Shown: piece after piece, positions 47,973 through 61,069 of the stretch
How the letters are laid out: every line of letters starts with the position of its first letter
Position numbering within the stretch: the stretch's first letter is position 1
Assembly (NCBI RefSeq): GCF_024166365.1
Contig: NC_064838.1
Location: 75,408,001 to 75,472,000 of the forward strand
Reading direction: 5' to 3'
Length of the DNA: 64,000 bases
From: Elephas maximus indicus
Taxonomy: Eukaryota; Chordata; Mammalia; Proboscidea; Elephantidae
The notes under the pieces: generated by a model
Database searches by the model: none
The model's input: only the letters and a program-made list of their open reading frames with translations
Told to the model about the DNA's origin: nothing
Program-made: the position numbers and the translations under genes

Positions 47973-49699
47973 TCTTTTGATGCTTCCTGCTTCATTTTGT
48001 ATTATACCCACAGAATCCTTCAAAATTGCAACTCGAGTCCTGATTTTTTTTTTCCAGTTTTTTCAGCTTGAGAGAAACCAGACGTGTTCTTCCCTTTTGG
48101 TTTTCTCACTCCAGGTCTGTACACATTTCTTTATAATACTTCGTCTTCTCAAGCCATTCATGGAAATTTTCTGTTCAACTCATTTACTTCACCATTTCTT
48201 CCAATCTCCTTAGGCACTCTACATTCAAAGCTGAATTTAAGAGTCTCTTCTGACGTCCATTTTTGTCTTTTCTTTCTTTCCTGTCTTTTGAATGACCTTT
48301 TGTTTTTTTCATGTATGATGTCTGGCTTAGGCTGCATTCTCTAGAGAAGCACAACCAGCAAAGCTTATAGAGAGAGAGATTTATATCAAGGAAATGGCTC
48401 AATGATCACAATGTCCTTGATGTCATCCCACAACTAGTCAGATCTTTGGTTATTAGCTTTCAGTGTGTCAAATCTATTCTTGAGATGGTCTTCACATTCA
48501 GGTGTGATATACCTGAGGTCACATTTTGGCATTCACAGGCTTGTTTTAGTTTTCTTCTGCTTCAACTTGAGCTTCCATTTGACCAGTGGATGTTCTGTTC
48601 CACAGCTGGCCCTGGACTTCTTTTAACTTATATTGATCTTTTCCATCGTCTCTTTCCACACGCGTAGTTGATTTGATTCCTCTGTTTGCATCCTATGAGG
48701 TCCAAGTGTACAGTTGCCATTTATGTTGTTGAAAGAAGGTATTTGCAATGAATAAGTCATTGATCTCGAAAAATTCTGTCGTTTGATTTCTGGCATTATT
48801 TCTATCATCAAATTCATATTTTCCAACTACCAGTTGTTCTTCATTTTCACCTTTCCCATTCCAGTCACCAGTAATTACCAATGCATCTTGATTGCACGTT
48901 TGATCAAGTTTTGACTGTAGAAGTTGGTAAAAACCTTCAATTTCCTCATCTTTGGCCTTAGTACTCTGTGTATCAATTTGAAAAACAGTTGTATTAACTG
49001 ATCTTCCTTGTAGCTATATGGATATTATCGCCTATCACTCATTTTATCACTCATAGCATTTTACTTCAAGATAGATCTTAAAATGTTCTTTTTGATGATG
49101 ACTGTACCACCATTCCTTTTTAATTTATCATTCCCAGCAGTGTAGACCATATGATTGTCTGATTAAAAATGGTCAAAACAAGTCTATTTCACCTAACTAA
49201 TGCCAATGATATCAATCTTTATATGTTCTATTTCATTTTGGATGGCTTCCAATTTTTCTAGATTCACACATAATGCATTCTACTTTCCGATTATTAATGG
49301 ATATTTGAAGCTGTTTCTTCTCATTTTGAGTCATGCCACATCATCAAATGAAGGTTCTGAAAGCTTTACCCCACCCATGTCATTAAGTTCTACTTAACTG
49401 TGAGGAGGCTGCTCTTCCCCAGTTGTATTTTGAGTGCCTTCCAAACCGAGGGGCTCATCTTCTGACACTACACTGGACAATGTTCTGCTGCTATTCTTAA
49501 GGTTTCCTCTGGATAATATTTTCAGAAATACACTGCCAGATCCTTCCTTTTAGTCTGTCTTAGTCTTGAAGCTCCTCTGAAACCTATCTGTCACGGGTGA
49601 CCCTGCTGGCTTTTGAAATAGTGGTGGCATAGAGTCCAGCATCACAGCAACATGAAAGCCCCCACAGTACGACAAACTGATAGACACATTATGATATGG

Positions 49700-49765
49700 A
49701 AGTGTGTGTGTACATATATATACACGCACACATACACATATATATATATAATCACCTGCTATGTA
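49700..49765. repeat. Mixed TG/TA microsatellite
   Basis: GTGTGTGTGTACATATATAT, then CA- and TA-rich repeats, at the 5' end of the RTE block. Confidence 0.85.
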
Positions 49766-51060
49766 TGTGTATAGATATATCAAGAACATCAAAATGCTTA
49801 TTTTGGTCTTTGGTCATTATCTTTCTCTCTAGGGAGGTAAGTCTCCTTAGGAAACCCAATTACCATATGAGATTTGCTTGATAAAGCTAGGATTTGAACA
49901 AAGGGCATTATTGATTATGGTCTAAAATAGCCATAGTCTGAAATATCCCTCTTCACACAGAGCTGTACCAACCAGGCAGGCAGGCCACTAATCAGTGAAA
50001 CACATCCCCTGCACTAGGACTGTGCCTGATACCTAATAAGAAGTTTTACCTCCTTGATATACTTCTATATATTCAAGCTGGGAGTCTCATTTCTGTGGAT
50101 ATCTTCTCTCTTTGGATGAATTATTATAACATTGGCTCTTTTTTTATATGTCAGTTGTTGTCTTATATTATTGCATATAATCTCATCAATGACATGCTAT
50201 ATTATTACACGTGATCTTATCAATTACATCATTCTTATAATGTAACTCTTGCAATTTTATAAAATTGTCACTAATTCACCAACCAAAAGATTTAGGCAGG
50301 GTTCATTGACATAAGTTATATATAAAAAAAAGGCTATATAAAACTAGATTTTATGAATGAATAATGGTTAACAAAAATATATTAAAGCCCATTGGGAGAG
50401 ATTATTACTCAATACAGTTGCTATTTATTATAACTAGAATTGTCCTTATTTGAATAAAAGGTCATGAATTATCCCTCTGTGCGTGTCCAGGGGCAGCTGA
50501 AAGGTTTTTTGCTGTTGTTGCCTTTTTTTTTTTAAGGTTGTTACAAAAAGAAGCATAGTGTCAAATAGGGGCTTAATTAGCTAATATTTATGGTCCAATA
50601 AGATTCTTGTGGTGAGCACACCCCACTGACTGTTGAACAAGAAAAAAAACCAGATTCAGTAGTGCTAGAACTTATTGGTCAACAAAATAAATCAGTCAAA
50701 GATCAGGGATAAATTATTAAGCATGGATGGAAAACATAGGGAAGAGAAGCTCAAATCAGAGTGAGGTGAAGCTATACACACAACAGGATCTGGATTATGT
50801 ACTGCAATGAACAAGGGTAGCAACCCCAGAAAGCATAAGCGGGGAGTGAGCTTTTGCTCCCACAAATATTACTGTATTTGATGTCCTGTTACTTTATGGG
50901 ACATTGGTTCAAAAAAAAGAAAACAGAGTCTGTGCTCACACAACAATGTCCCCAAACATATTTCTGGGAGAGAACCCTATTTTCTCTTCTCTGTCAATCC
51001 AATTTCATTTAATTTTTAGAGAATTAACAGTTGAAATCTCCTATTCTTTGCCATTTCAAG
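49766..51060. other. Gene-free; left edge of X' and 3' flank of gene D
   Basis: 49,766-50,079 has no partner in the window. From 50,080 on, it matches 10,295 onward. No gene. Confidence 0.5.
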
Positions 51061-51976
51061 TCATAGTTTGTTGCACCACAACTTTCTTATTGAATTTTTT
51101 ATGTCTGTGTTCCTCAGAGAGTATATCAGAGGGTTAAGCAAAAGTGTCCCGATAGTGTAAAACACAGCCACCATCTTGTCCACTGCAAAAGTGATTGGAG
51201 GGCGAGTATATGTGAATATACACAGAACAAAGAATAAGATGACAGCGCTAATGTGGTAAGTGCAGGTAGAGAGGGCTTTCTTTCTTCCTTCTGCACTCTT
51301 GTTACTCAGAGAGCGTAAGATGAAAACATAGCAGATGATCAGGATTATGAAACTCACCATGCATATGGCCCCACTATTAAACACTATGAGTAGATTTATG
51401 ACATAAGTATCCATGCAGGCAAGTTTCAACAAAGGCTGTACATCACAGAAATAGTGGTCAATAACATTGGGGCCACAGACAGGTAATTTCAAAACCAAGA
51501 AAACCTGTAATAATGAATGGATGCAAGATCCCACCCAAGCCAGATTCAGCAATGCACCACAGACACGCTGGCTCATGGTGGTTGTGTATCGCAGGGGTTT
51601 GCAAATGGCCACATAGCAATCAAAGGCCATGACTATGAGCACGAAGATCTCCATGCACCCCCAAAAATGGGCGGCAAAAACCTGAGTCATGCACTCATTG
51701 TAGGAGATGACTTTCTTCTTAGATACAGCATCTATGATCAACCTGGGAGCTGTGGCTGTTGAGTAGCAGGCATCAGCAAAGGACAAGTAGAAAAGGAAGA
51801 AGTACATGGGGCCCCCTAACATCTGACTGTGTCTGATGGTCATCACAATAAATAAGTTTGCCAGCAGAGTTGCAAGGTAGAGAAACAAGAAGACCACAAA
51901 CACTATTTTCTTCTTCAGAACATCCTGTGTTAACCCAAAACAGAATGGATTCAGTCACACTGCTGTTCAGCTCCAT
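51061..51976 (-). pseudogene. OR4C11: Olfactory receptor pseudogene, OR4C11-like (gene D)
   Basis: Paralogue of intact gene A in unit X'. The start MELNSSVTE is kept at 51,976, but one extra base in an A/T run at about 51,936-51,940 shifts the frame near codon 13. From 51,903 the normal frame is open to the stop (MFVVFLFLYL to IRKLWCNKL, 280 residues). A protein from that inner Met would lack the extracellular N-terminus and the glycosylation site, so function is doubtful. IC2 reads MAFDCY instead of DRY. Unlike A, it keeps the LPVCGPN cysteine. A stretch of the C-terminal half is almost identical to A at the DNA level (see findings). A pseudogene call is preferred over a short functional receptor. 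Confidence 0.87.
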
Positions 51977-52565
51977 GGTTACAGTTGATGTAAAAAGAAT
52001 GCAGCTGAGATATGGTTTATCTGCAAAGAAAAGTATTTAATTGGTGACATGGCAATAGCAGTGGACTTGGACTCTGAACTACAACTTTATAGTTCTAATT
52101 CTGTGGGGGTTCAGTGTAGAATTCTTGCCTTCAGTATGGGAGACCCAGTTCATTCCAGCCAATGCACCATAGGGGCAGCCACTACCCATTTGTCAGTGAG
52201 GGCTTGTGTGTTACAACAATGCTAAACAAGTTTCAGCAGACCTTCCAGATTAAGGAAAAAAGGAGTAGGAAGAAAAGCCTGTGATCTACTTCTGAAAATT
52301 ACTCAATAAAAACCCAATGGATCACAGTGATGTGATCCCATGTCCTGCATGAGGTCAACATAAGTCAGGGGCAACTTGACGGCAGCTGGGAACAACAGCA
52401 TTATCATTTGGGAATTTTTTTTTAATGTTGATGCCCACACTTTAACCTCAAGCACCGACTCAAAATCCTCCTTGTGGGACCAGTATATTTGGGGGGATTT
52501 AAAAAAACCTACAGGTAATCGTGCTCTCTGACAAAATCTGAGAACTGGGCATTTTGCTCTATGAC

Positions 52566-53088
52566 CGTCATGGATTGAATTGTGCCCCCCAAAAATATCT
52601 GTCAATTTGTCTAGGCCATGATTCCCAGTATTATGTGATTGTTCACCACCTTGTCATCTGATGTGGTTATCCTATGTGTTGCAAATCCTACCTCTATGAT
52701 GTTAATAAGGCAGGATTAGAGGCAGTTATGTTAACGAGTCAGTACTCAATCTACAAAATTAGGTTGTGTCTTAAACTAATCTCTTTCGAGGTACAAAAAG
52801 GAGAATCCAGCAGAGAGACATGGGGACCTCATATTACCAAGAAAGCAGCACAGGGAGCAGAGCAAGTCCTTTGGACCCAGGGTTCCTGTGTGGAGAAGCT
52901 CCTGGACCAAGGGAAGATAGATGACAAGGACTTTCCTCCAGAGCCAGCAGAGAGAGAAAGCCTTTCCGTGGAGCAGGCACCCCGAATTTGGACTTCTAAC
53001 CTCTTAGACTATGAGAGAATAAATTTCTCTTGGTTAAAGCCATCCACTTGTGGTATCTCTATTATAGCAGCTTGAGATGACTAAGACA
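52566..53088 (+). mobile_element. Solo MaLR LTR, inserted after duplication
   Basis: A 523-base LTR ending GACTAAGACA. It is flanked by a 5-base duplication, ATGAC, at 52,561-52,565 and 53,089-53,093. The paralogous position in X (12,785-12,789) has a single ATGAC and no LTR. It therefore inserted after the X/X' duplication. Confidence 0.88.
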
Positions 53089-53175
53089 ATGACCTTGAGC
53101 AAGTCACTTTAATATCTTGAAATGTTTTTGTCATATAAAACTTAAATCCTACTAGACACTTTGTAAGTATATGTA

Positions 53176-53378
53176 AAGAACCCTAGTGGTACAGCAGTGA
53201 GGCACTAGGCTGTTAACTGAAATGTTAGAGGTTGGAACACATCAGCCACTCCACAGGAGAAAGATGTGGCAGTCTGCTTCCCTAAAGATTACAACCTTGG
53301 AAACCCTATGGGGCAGTTTTAGTCTGTTCTATAGGGTCACTATGAATTAGAATTGACTCGACTGGCAACAGGTTTGGT
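53176..53378 (+). mobile_element. AfroSINE, long variant (shared with X)
   Basis: Partner of 13,056-13,262, with the AAGATGTGGCAGTCTGCTTC insert. Confidence 0.88.
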
Positions 53379-56300
53379 TTTCTTTCTCTACGCAAGCATA
53401 TATGGAAAATATGTGCATATGTATATCAATATCTGAAAAAAAATTCCTGTATAATTTAAATATTGTATTTGGAGATTCCTTATTGGGAAAAACATTCCTT
53501 AATTTGGACACAAGTTAGTACCAATTATTCCGGACCTCTCCAGTACCTTGGTTGGGTTTGGCTTTAAGAAGAATTCATTTCTCCAACTTTTGACTCTTGA
53601 TTTTACCTTCATTGTCAGTCAGGACACATGAGAGGTTTGAATAAATCATTGAGGCTAATACTACACAGCAAAATTTCTATGTATGTGAAATCATCCATTA
53701 CTCACATTAGATGCATGGTATTGAGTTCCACATTCTGTGGATGCAACGTGATACACCACTTCTTATATTTCTAATGCCTGAATGATGTCTTTACTAAATA
53801 TGATTCCCCTATCAATATCTTCCAAAAGTTTTTGTTTTCTGTGAATTTTTGTTTTTCTTAAAATATAATTTTAAAAATATTTTGTAATTTCACCATATAG
53901 GTATCTTCCCCATTGTCCTACTTTATTTTTTGCTTATGTACAAGCATATCTACAGGATTGCAATCATCCTATAATTTTTTAAACATTTTGATTTTCATTT
54001 TGGATTGTTAAAAGCCTTTTCCCATGTAGAGAGAATCTAAAATGTACTTACTTATTTTAGCAGTTGTAAATTAACATATACAAATTCATAATATATTTTT
54101 AATTTTTTTAATCATTTAATTTATTTTCAAATTTTCACTGTCATAGAAAACTTTTGACTGAACCTCATCTCATGTACAGTCTTTATATTTAGTCATTTTG
54201 GCAAGTACATTTCCAGGGGATTATTGAGGCAAAATATATGATTATATTCATAAATATTTATAATCATTGTCAAATAACCTTCCAATTTTGTTGTATCAAT
54301 AATTATAACAAATATTTTATTTAAACAATAAATATATGTACATTCTAACATTTACAATAAATTACAGAGTAAAAAATAAAATCTCCTTGTAAAATTCATG
54401 ATTTCACAATCACACTTTACAGAGGTAACTAATAGTTCCTTACATATTCCTCCAGGTTTTTCACAGTTATACATGTACATATATTGTTTAAATATCCCTT
54501 TTTTATGTAAAACACTGGATTTTTTCCATTTTTTCTAAAATTACAGGAATATGAAACATTTATAATGAAAATCTAACCTGGAGCATTATGTCATTTGCTT
54601 GATGAGTATAATTAAAACTATGTTATACATTTCCTTGATTACTGGCAATAGTATAATTTTTTTGTATATTTTTTATTTCTTATATTTTGCTTTCTAAATT
54701 TTACACATATATATATCAAAAAAAAGTCAGTTAATTTTTTTAATATCTTTAAAGTTTGAGCTCTTTTCTTTTTTTCATATTTATATAGTCCAGTCTTCAA
54801 TTTGGGGAGTTATGTCTTTATCCTGTATTGTATTATTTCTATAATTTTTAATACTAATCTCAAAAGATCTAGAATTTGTTTTAGGATGACTTTGAGATAC
54901 TCTTCCTTTTTCTGATTAACCACCAATCCACCAGTGAGCCAATAACACCTTCAATCAGCCCTCACATGTACTAAGAACCTACTCAGATCTGTGGGACATA
55001 GAAGTATGTCTTTAGGCTCCTTACAGTCAAATTGGAAGGAAAACATACCTCTGAATAAGATAATGAGTTATGTAAGAATCATACTAATACCTAATGAATT
55101 ACGGTTCCAAAAGTAGAGAGAATCCTACAGAATAAAGTGAGGGTCAGTGAAGGTTAAAAAATGAAATAGTAATGGAGTTACAGATTTCAATGCGTGAAAA
55201 CAAAGTTTCTAGCTAGGTTCTCTGGAACTAAAGTACGGATTAAGCTTATACAGATTTTCCCCAAGCAGAACTAATATTTCAAAGTTAGTAACTCAATTTG
55301 TCACTGAGCTGCATAATACAAAATCTTTAAGTTTCTTTGTAGTCCGTCTGAAATAAAATTAACTCAATGTGATAGCATTAGTTATGACAACTGGAAGCTC
55401 TGACTGGCAGTTCCAATTATATCTGAAATGTAAAAGAAAAGGTGAATTAATTATTATTTAGTTTTGATACACTAAGTCTCTGATAGAATCTAAAGACAAA
55501 AAAAGCCTGTCATTTTCTGAGAAGAGAGGAGCGGTTAGGTTAGAAAGTGAGTAAAAGATGGTAAGAAGATGCATTGCTTCAGGTAAACATGGAAATAGCC
55601 ATCCTAAAAACTACACTCTCATTAAATCAAAAAGTTTTAAGAGGTAAGCCTGTGGACTAATAATGGACGGCCATGAAAGTGATGCAATTCTATTTGGCTT
55701 TGTTTTAAATGAGCAAAGAGAAGATTTGGAACCTGAAGATAGGCAAGCAGTAGGACTTTACTAGATGCATGCATTAGCACAGACCAACAGTGCCTCAGAG
55801 TTCTATCACTCAGTTCAGCCTTTATTTCCTAATACCGCTGAGCTATCCTACCCCCCTGATATTGAGAGACATCACAGTAGCGGAATTTGCTCTTTGCCCT
55901 TCTTTAAAATCCTTAATTTTTACTTTACCTGTTGAATGTTAACAATTCAAATTATATCTGGACCCAAAGCTCTCTCTCTCTATTTTTTTCTTTTTATGGA
56001 AAGCTCTAGATCTGGGCCTAAAAGTCCTCCTTTTTCTTCCCAGACAAATAGATATATACGTCTATCCACCGTGGTATTATATTTCCATGTGCTTTGTTAG
56101 AGAGGTATTGAATTGAATAAGGTAATCCTGGATTATATATTATTTTTGAGTGTCCTTAATTTAAACAGGTTTTCACTCTTATTATTTCATTTGACCTGCA
56201 CACTTTTTGGCCTGGTAACTGGCCATTTACATTGTTTTCTTTAAGTACGAATATTCATCCATAATAGAGAGTTCTACCTAGCATAATCAAGCTATAAAAT

Positions 56301-58767
56301 GGTTTGCATACTGCTAGATAGCTTTCTCTCTAGCATTTTACCTGCAAGTCATAAAAATCATCAAATCCCAACCACCCATCCTAGAAAAGAGAAGTCCCCA
56401 TTCAGCAGATAATGATGTGAACTGACACCTTAAGTTTCTGTCCTGACTCCAAAATCAACCACTGTAAACTTCATGATGGGACAAATATCAAAGCAGAAAA
56501 CTAGGTACGTAAGAAATAATAATGAAGGGAGGGAAAGTTCAGAGACTTGATAAAGTTAAAGCAGGAGATCGAGGAGAGTGACAGTGAGCGAATTCCAAGG
56601 AAGGAAGAAGAGTAAGAGCATATGGGATACAGAAAGACATATGGGGGGAGGCGAGCAAAGAATGATATTGAGGGTAGTGTGACCCAAGATTTCATCACAG
56701 AGTTCAACTTTTTTCTCCCTGACCCACTGTACTTGCCCCCAAATCTGACATGGTATGCTGTTGTAGATTATGATCAAGGGTTGCCCTAGGTCTTGAAAAT
56801 CCAGGACAAGCATATAGGAGTACAGCACTCTTTTATATCCAGTCCCAGAAACATCACCACTGAACATCAAACTCTTTAAATGAGAGGACCCCCAAGGATA
56901 GACATTTCTGCCAGGCTGGCTTCAATGTCATGGTGTAGATGATTTCCCCCCCCCCCTTTTTTTTTTTTTTTAAGCAGGAAGACCTTTGACAAATAGCCTA
57001 GTTTTGCTCAGAGGACAGGGAAGTCTTGGGAATCCTGAACCACTGTAACCCTTTGTTGGTGGAAATACTCCCTAGGAGTTCCTTCTTTTTCAGATTGCAG
57101 ACTGAGTATAGATGCTATCAGGCTATAGATGTCACCATGTCGATTTTGAAGAGGTATTGCAAAGAAAATATTTCAGATAGACTTTTGAAAACTCACCTGT
57201 TTTCTTATGGACAGACATATGACTTCCAATAAAGAATATTGTTCATATTTCAGCTTTAATGTGCTTAGAAGATGAATCATATGAAGCCTAACTGAAACAT
57301 GGAAACAATTCTTCCTTGACAGTTATAGATGCTTTCTCTCACAGAAGGTTATGGAGAGTGAGGAGTTTATGGGGACAGGGAACTCTGCATAGGGAGACTT
57401 TACCTGGTTTCTCCCCAGAAGCAGTAGCTTACACAAAACAAGTGGGTCGATGACACATGTGGGGCGGTGCAGTTAAAAAAAAAAAAAGCAAAAGTTTATT
57501 AATCTGGTTCTTGAAAACACTTTTATTAAAAAAAAAAAAAAGTATTCTGGTACACTAAAAGAGAAATGCCTCTGAGGCCAGTCCCCTTATTACAAGTTCT
57601 TTTTGGAAAACATGAGTTAATGTTTCTCTTTTTACTGCATTGAGTATTTATATTCATTCACATAAAAATGTCCAGAAGCCTATGACAGGCTTTCAGTCTC
57701 AGGAGCTCCAAAGAAACCATTACTCCCAACCTAGTCCCTAAATATGGTCCAGTGAGCTACCCAGCTCAGACAGTCCTAGAGCAAAAGCAAACCTTGGGGC
57801 CAATTAGTTAAACTCCAACTCACTCTGAATGCATGTGAGGAAACCTTGATCCCTTCTCCATAGAATTGCATAAACCCATCTCTTCTAGTAGCATGAAAGT
57901 TTTGAAGCCAATTAAAGGCTCAGATAAGTGAAATATGTGTGGTAGACATGAATTCTGGCTTCACCACTTACGTGTTCTGTGAATTTAAACAAGTTTCCTA
58001 ACTTCTTTAATTTCAATTTCTTCTTTTGTAAGTGGTAACTGGTAATTACCATTTATTAATTTTAACATTATTACTAATGTTACATTCTCCTGTTTCTAAC
58101 CCCACCTATGTTTAAGTTGGTTCATAAAAAAGAAGGGAGAGAGAAAGAAAAGGGAAAGGAAATATTGAATGCTTATCCTATGTGTTTTCTTTTTGTTTTT
58201 GAAAATGTATGCTTTTCTACTTATAGGGAAGAAAGTTGCATTTTTGCTTTTTTTAATAGGGTTGGAAGTTATTAAAAATGGGACAGATTGCATTGCAAAA
58301 TTACTTTCCCATTTGGAAGACCATGTTACTACCCAGAACTCTGACCTCAAAATTGCCTAGTGCATGCTAGGTACCTTCAATGAGGATGACATGAGAAGTC
58401 TGCAGTGGGGAAGAGGGAGAGAGCTGAGAGATAGAAACGAAGGCAGGATGCCATTAACATACACTGCAACATGCTTTCCAATTTTGCTGAAAGGCCTAGT
58501 GGCAACCAGCATGCCCAGTCTCAGAGAAAGGCAAGCCCAACATCTGGATTTTTTTGTTATAAAGGGACAGACTCATGAGGAAGGTTTTTGGTGAGTTATT
58601 TAGGGTACACAAGCCTCAGATTCACCATCAATTAAATGGGAACAAGCAGATTGAAGTTTAAAAAGTTTCTGTAAAAAGTAAAAGATATATGAAAAGAAAG
58701 CATCCTGACTCAGAAAAGTGCAGAAGAAATGTGCATGTGTTCTTATTAATCCTCCCTAAATTTGTAG
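53379..58767. other. Gene-free AT-rich DNA of unit X'
   Basis: Partner of 13.3-21.4 kb, without the L1 fragment, the RTE copy and the 620-bp segment. A-runs at 57,475-57,487 and 57,527-57,541. No coding similarity. Confidence 0.55.
56944..56973. repeat. Polypyrimidine run
   Basis: A run of about 13 C then 15-16 T. The X counterpart at 18.87 kb is not expanded. Confidence 0.85.
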
Positions 58768-58890
58768 ACATCAGGCCCAGAGAAGGGACATAGCTCACAT
58801 TAGGTCACAGTTAGTTAGTGACAGTACTGAGTCTAGAATCCAAGTCTCTTAATTACAAATCTAAAACTCTTTTCTTGTAATAAGTTATGC
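58768..58890 (+). mobile_element. MIR 3' fragment (paralogue)
   Basis: X' partner of 21,413-21,560 (GCCCAGAGAAGGGACATAGC). Confidence 0.7.
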
Positions 58891-58944
58891 ACAGTAATGC
58901 CATAAACATTCTTGGTCTGGGAAATGACACTAGCCAATGGAGGA

Positions 58945-59607
58945 GCCCCTGAGTGGCCCAAGTGGTTAAGCAGCAGCCTACTAATTGGAAGGTTGGTGGT
59001 TTGAACTCACCCAGAGGCCTGGGAAGGAATGCCTGGCAAGATGCTTTCAAAAAGCCCCAGCCTTGAAAATCCTCCTTGTGGTTCTTGTTAGGTGGTGTTG
59101 AGTGGGTTCCCACTCATAGCGGCCCCAAGTACAAGAGAACCAAGCATTACCTGTGCCATTCTCACAATTTTTGTGCTTGAATCTATTGTTGCAGCCATTG
59201 TGTCAATTCATCGCATTAAGCATCTTCCTCTTTTTCACTGACCCTCTATTTTACCAAGCATGATGTCCTTCTCCAGGGAGTGATCCCCCCGATAACATGT
59301 CCAAAGTATATGAGAGGTAGTCTCTCCATCCTTGCTTCTAAGAAGCATCCTGGCTGTATTTCTTCCAAGACAGATTTGTTTGTTCTTCTGGGAATCCACA
59401 GCATATTCAATATTCTTTGCCAACAACATAATTCAAAGGTGTCAATTCTTCTTCGGTCTTCTTTATTCATTGTCCAGCTTTCACATGCGTATGAGGCGAT
59501 TGAAAACAACAGGCTTGGTTAAAGTCCTATGGAGTGCAATTCTACTCTGTACACATGGGAACACCAGAAGTCAAAATCCACTAGAAATCAACTGGAAAAA
59601 AAAAAAA
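58945..59607 (+). mobile_element. AfroSINE, GGCCTG variant, split by RTE
   Basis: Head and body at 58,945-59,073, tail at 59,521-59,607, with the RTE fragment of 59,074-59,520 between them. Confidence 0.85.
59074..59520 (-). mobile_element. RTE fragment splitting a SINE in X'
   Basis: Flanked by AAAATCCT (59,066) and AAAGTCCT (59,521). The same SINE is uninterrupted in X at 21.6-21.8 kb. Reverse-strand pieces such as TNKSVLEEIQPGCFLEARM identify the RTE 3' region. Confidence 0.85.
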
Positions 59608-60296
59608 AAAGTTTCAAAGGAGACCATTAAACTGCCAAAAGGTGAGAAGATTGGTAAACGATACCTTAATATTCTTTCAAGATCTGAGGTCAACTTACCA
59701 TGAGCGTTCATTAAGTATTCATTATAGACTGAATGACTGGATTATCTAACTGAACTTCAGTTTCTGCCTTAACAATGCCAGGGTGCTATTGAACCCAGTT
59801 GATCATAGGAACATTCACTTATGGGAGGCGAGAACAGATAACAATCAAGGTATTTTGGGTTTTGATCCAAGTGTAGTTTTAGGATGAATTAGTGTCCTAC
59901 TTTAAACCTTATTCATTTTCATCTTGTCAAGAGTATGTTTCTAGTGAAAAATTCAGAAACCCCAGCAAGATTTGAACCGGATTAATAAAATGGAAAATTG
60001 CCTTCAGAATAAAATTCAAATCCTTAGTAAAAATACTGATTTTTGTAAGGGATAGGAGAGGGATTGGAGAATGAAAAAAAGAGTAGGTAGAGGATAATAC
60101 CTTTATATACTAGCTTAATTTTTATATACATTTGGGAAAATAACTAGAATACAGAATTTATTTGAAATATTCTTCTCTGTGTCATATTAAAGTATGATCT
60201 GCAGTTATTTTCAAGATCAAGGAACTAATCTCACCAATGATTACATTCATTTGCCAAACTCAAAGTTCTAATGTATTTATATTGTAAATACTTTTG
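59608..60296. other. Gene-free DNA of unit X'
   Basis: Partner of 21.82-22.55 kb. No gene, no simple repeat of note. Confidence 0.5.
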
Positions 60297-60308
60297 AATA
60301 TGTTTTTA

Positions 60309-60472
60309 ACCCAAAAACTCACTGCTGTCGAGTCGAATCAGACTCATAGCGACCCTATAGGACAGCGCAGAACTGCCCCATAGGGTTTCCAAGGAGCTCC
60401 TGCAGGATTCAAACTGCTGACCTTTTGATTAGCAGCTGTCGCTCTTAACCACTATGGCACCTGGGTTTCCTA
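60309..60472 (-). mobile_element. AfroSINE in X', exact 12-bp duplication
   Basis: AATATGTTTTTA at 60,297-60,308 and 60,473-60,484. Reverse SINE body close to consensus. Confidence 0.92.
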
Positions 60473-60535
60473 AATATGTTTTTACTTTAGATCTGTTGCT
60501 ATCACCTCCTAATTCCGTCCAGTCAATTCCAACTC

Positions 60536-61030
60536 ATGTGGTTGTTGTCATTAGGTGCCATCAAGTCAGTTCCAACTCACAGGGACACTCTATACAACAG
60601 AATAAAACATTTCCCGGTCCTACTTCATCTTCGCATTGGTGTTATGTTGCAGCCACTATGTCAGTCCATCTTGACAAGAGTCTTCCTCTTTTTCACTGAC
60701 CCCCTACTTTACCAAGCATGTTGTCTTTCTCCAGGGACTGAATTCTCCTGATAACATGTCTGAAGTATGTGAGACATAGTCTCACCATCCTTGCTTCTAA
60801 GGAGCATTCTGGTTTCACTCTTCCAAGACAGATTTGTTCCTTCTTTTGGCAGTCCATGGTAGATTCAATTTTCTTCACCAACACCACAATTCAAAGGCAT
60901 CAATTCTCCTTCAATCTTCATTATTCATTGTCCAGTTTGCACATGCACATGAGGAAATTGAAAACACCATGGCTTGGGTCCGGTGCACCTTAGTTTTCAA
61001 GGTGACATCTTTGCTTTTTAACACTGTAAA
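60536..61030 (-). mobile_element. RTE 3' fragment, reverse (paralogue of 23.26 kb copy)
   Basis: Shares the 3' terminus (GTCATTAGGTGCCATCAAGT) and position with the RTE in X. It is shortened on the right, where it joins SINE sequence directly. Confidence 0.8.
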
Positions 61031-61069
61031 GCAACCCTAAAGGACAGAGTGGAACTGTACCATAGAGTT

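Larger units (their letters stand above)
47083..49705 (-). mobile_element. RTE 5' and middle part (endonuclease to RT)
   Basis: Reverse-strand translation at about 48,690-48,880 gives ITGDWNGKGE and later NTFFQQHKWQLYTWTS, the apurinic endonuclease region of BovB/RTE elements. The RT region lies at 47.1-47.6 kb. The 5' end is near 49,705. The element lacks its 3' third. Two insertions interrupt it: a SINE-like tail at 47,612-47,675 and an unrelated repeat at about 48,325-48,430. It sits at the Y'/X' junction. Confidence 0.85.

Noticed and set aside
47683-48213. 176-codon open frame with three repeats of a QYYQFVI segment
   Set aside because: Antisense to RTE. The open frame is a by-product of the 93-bp triplication.
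48325-48430. Named repeat family for the insert in RTE (CTGCATTCTCTAGAGAAGCA)
   Set aside because: Resembles a mammalian repeat start that I recall, but I could not assign it to a family with confidence.
51061-51903. D as a functional short OR starting at the inner Met
   Set aside because: It would lack the N-terminus and glycosylation site and has DCY in IC2; the clear ATG upstream with a frameshift fits a pseudogene better.
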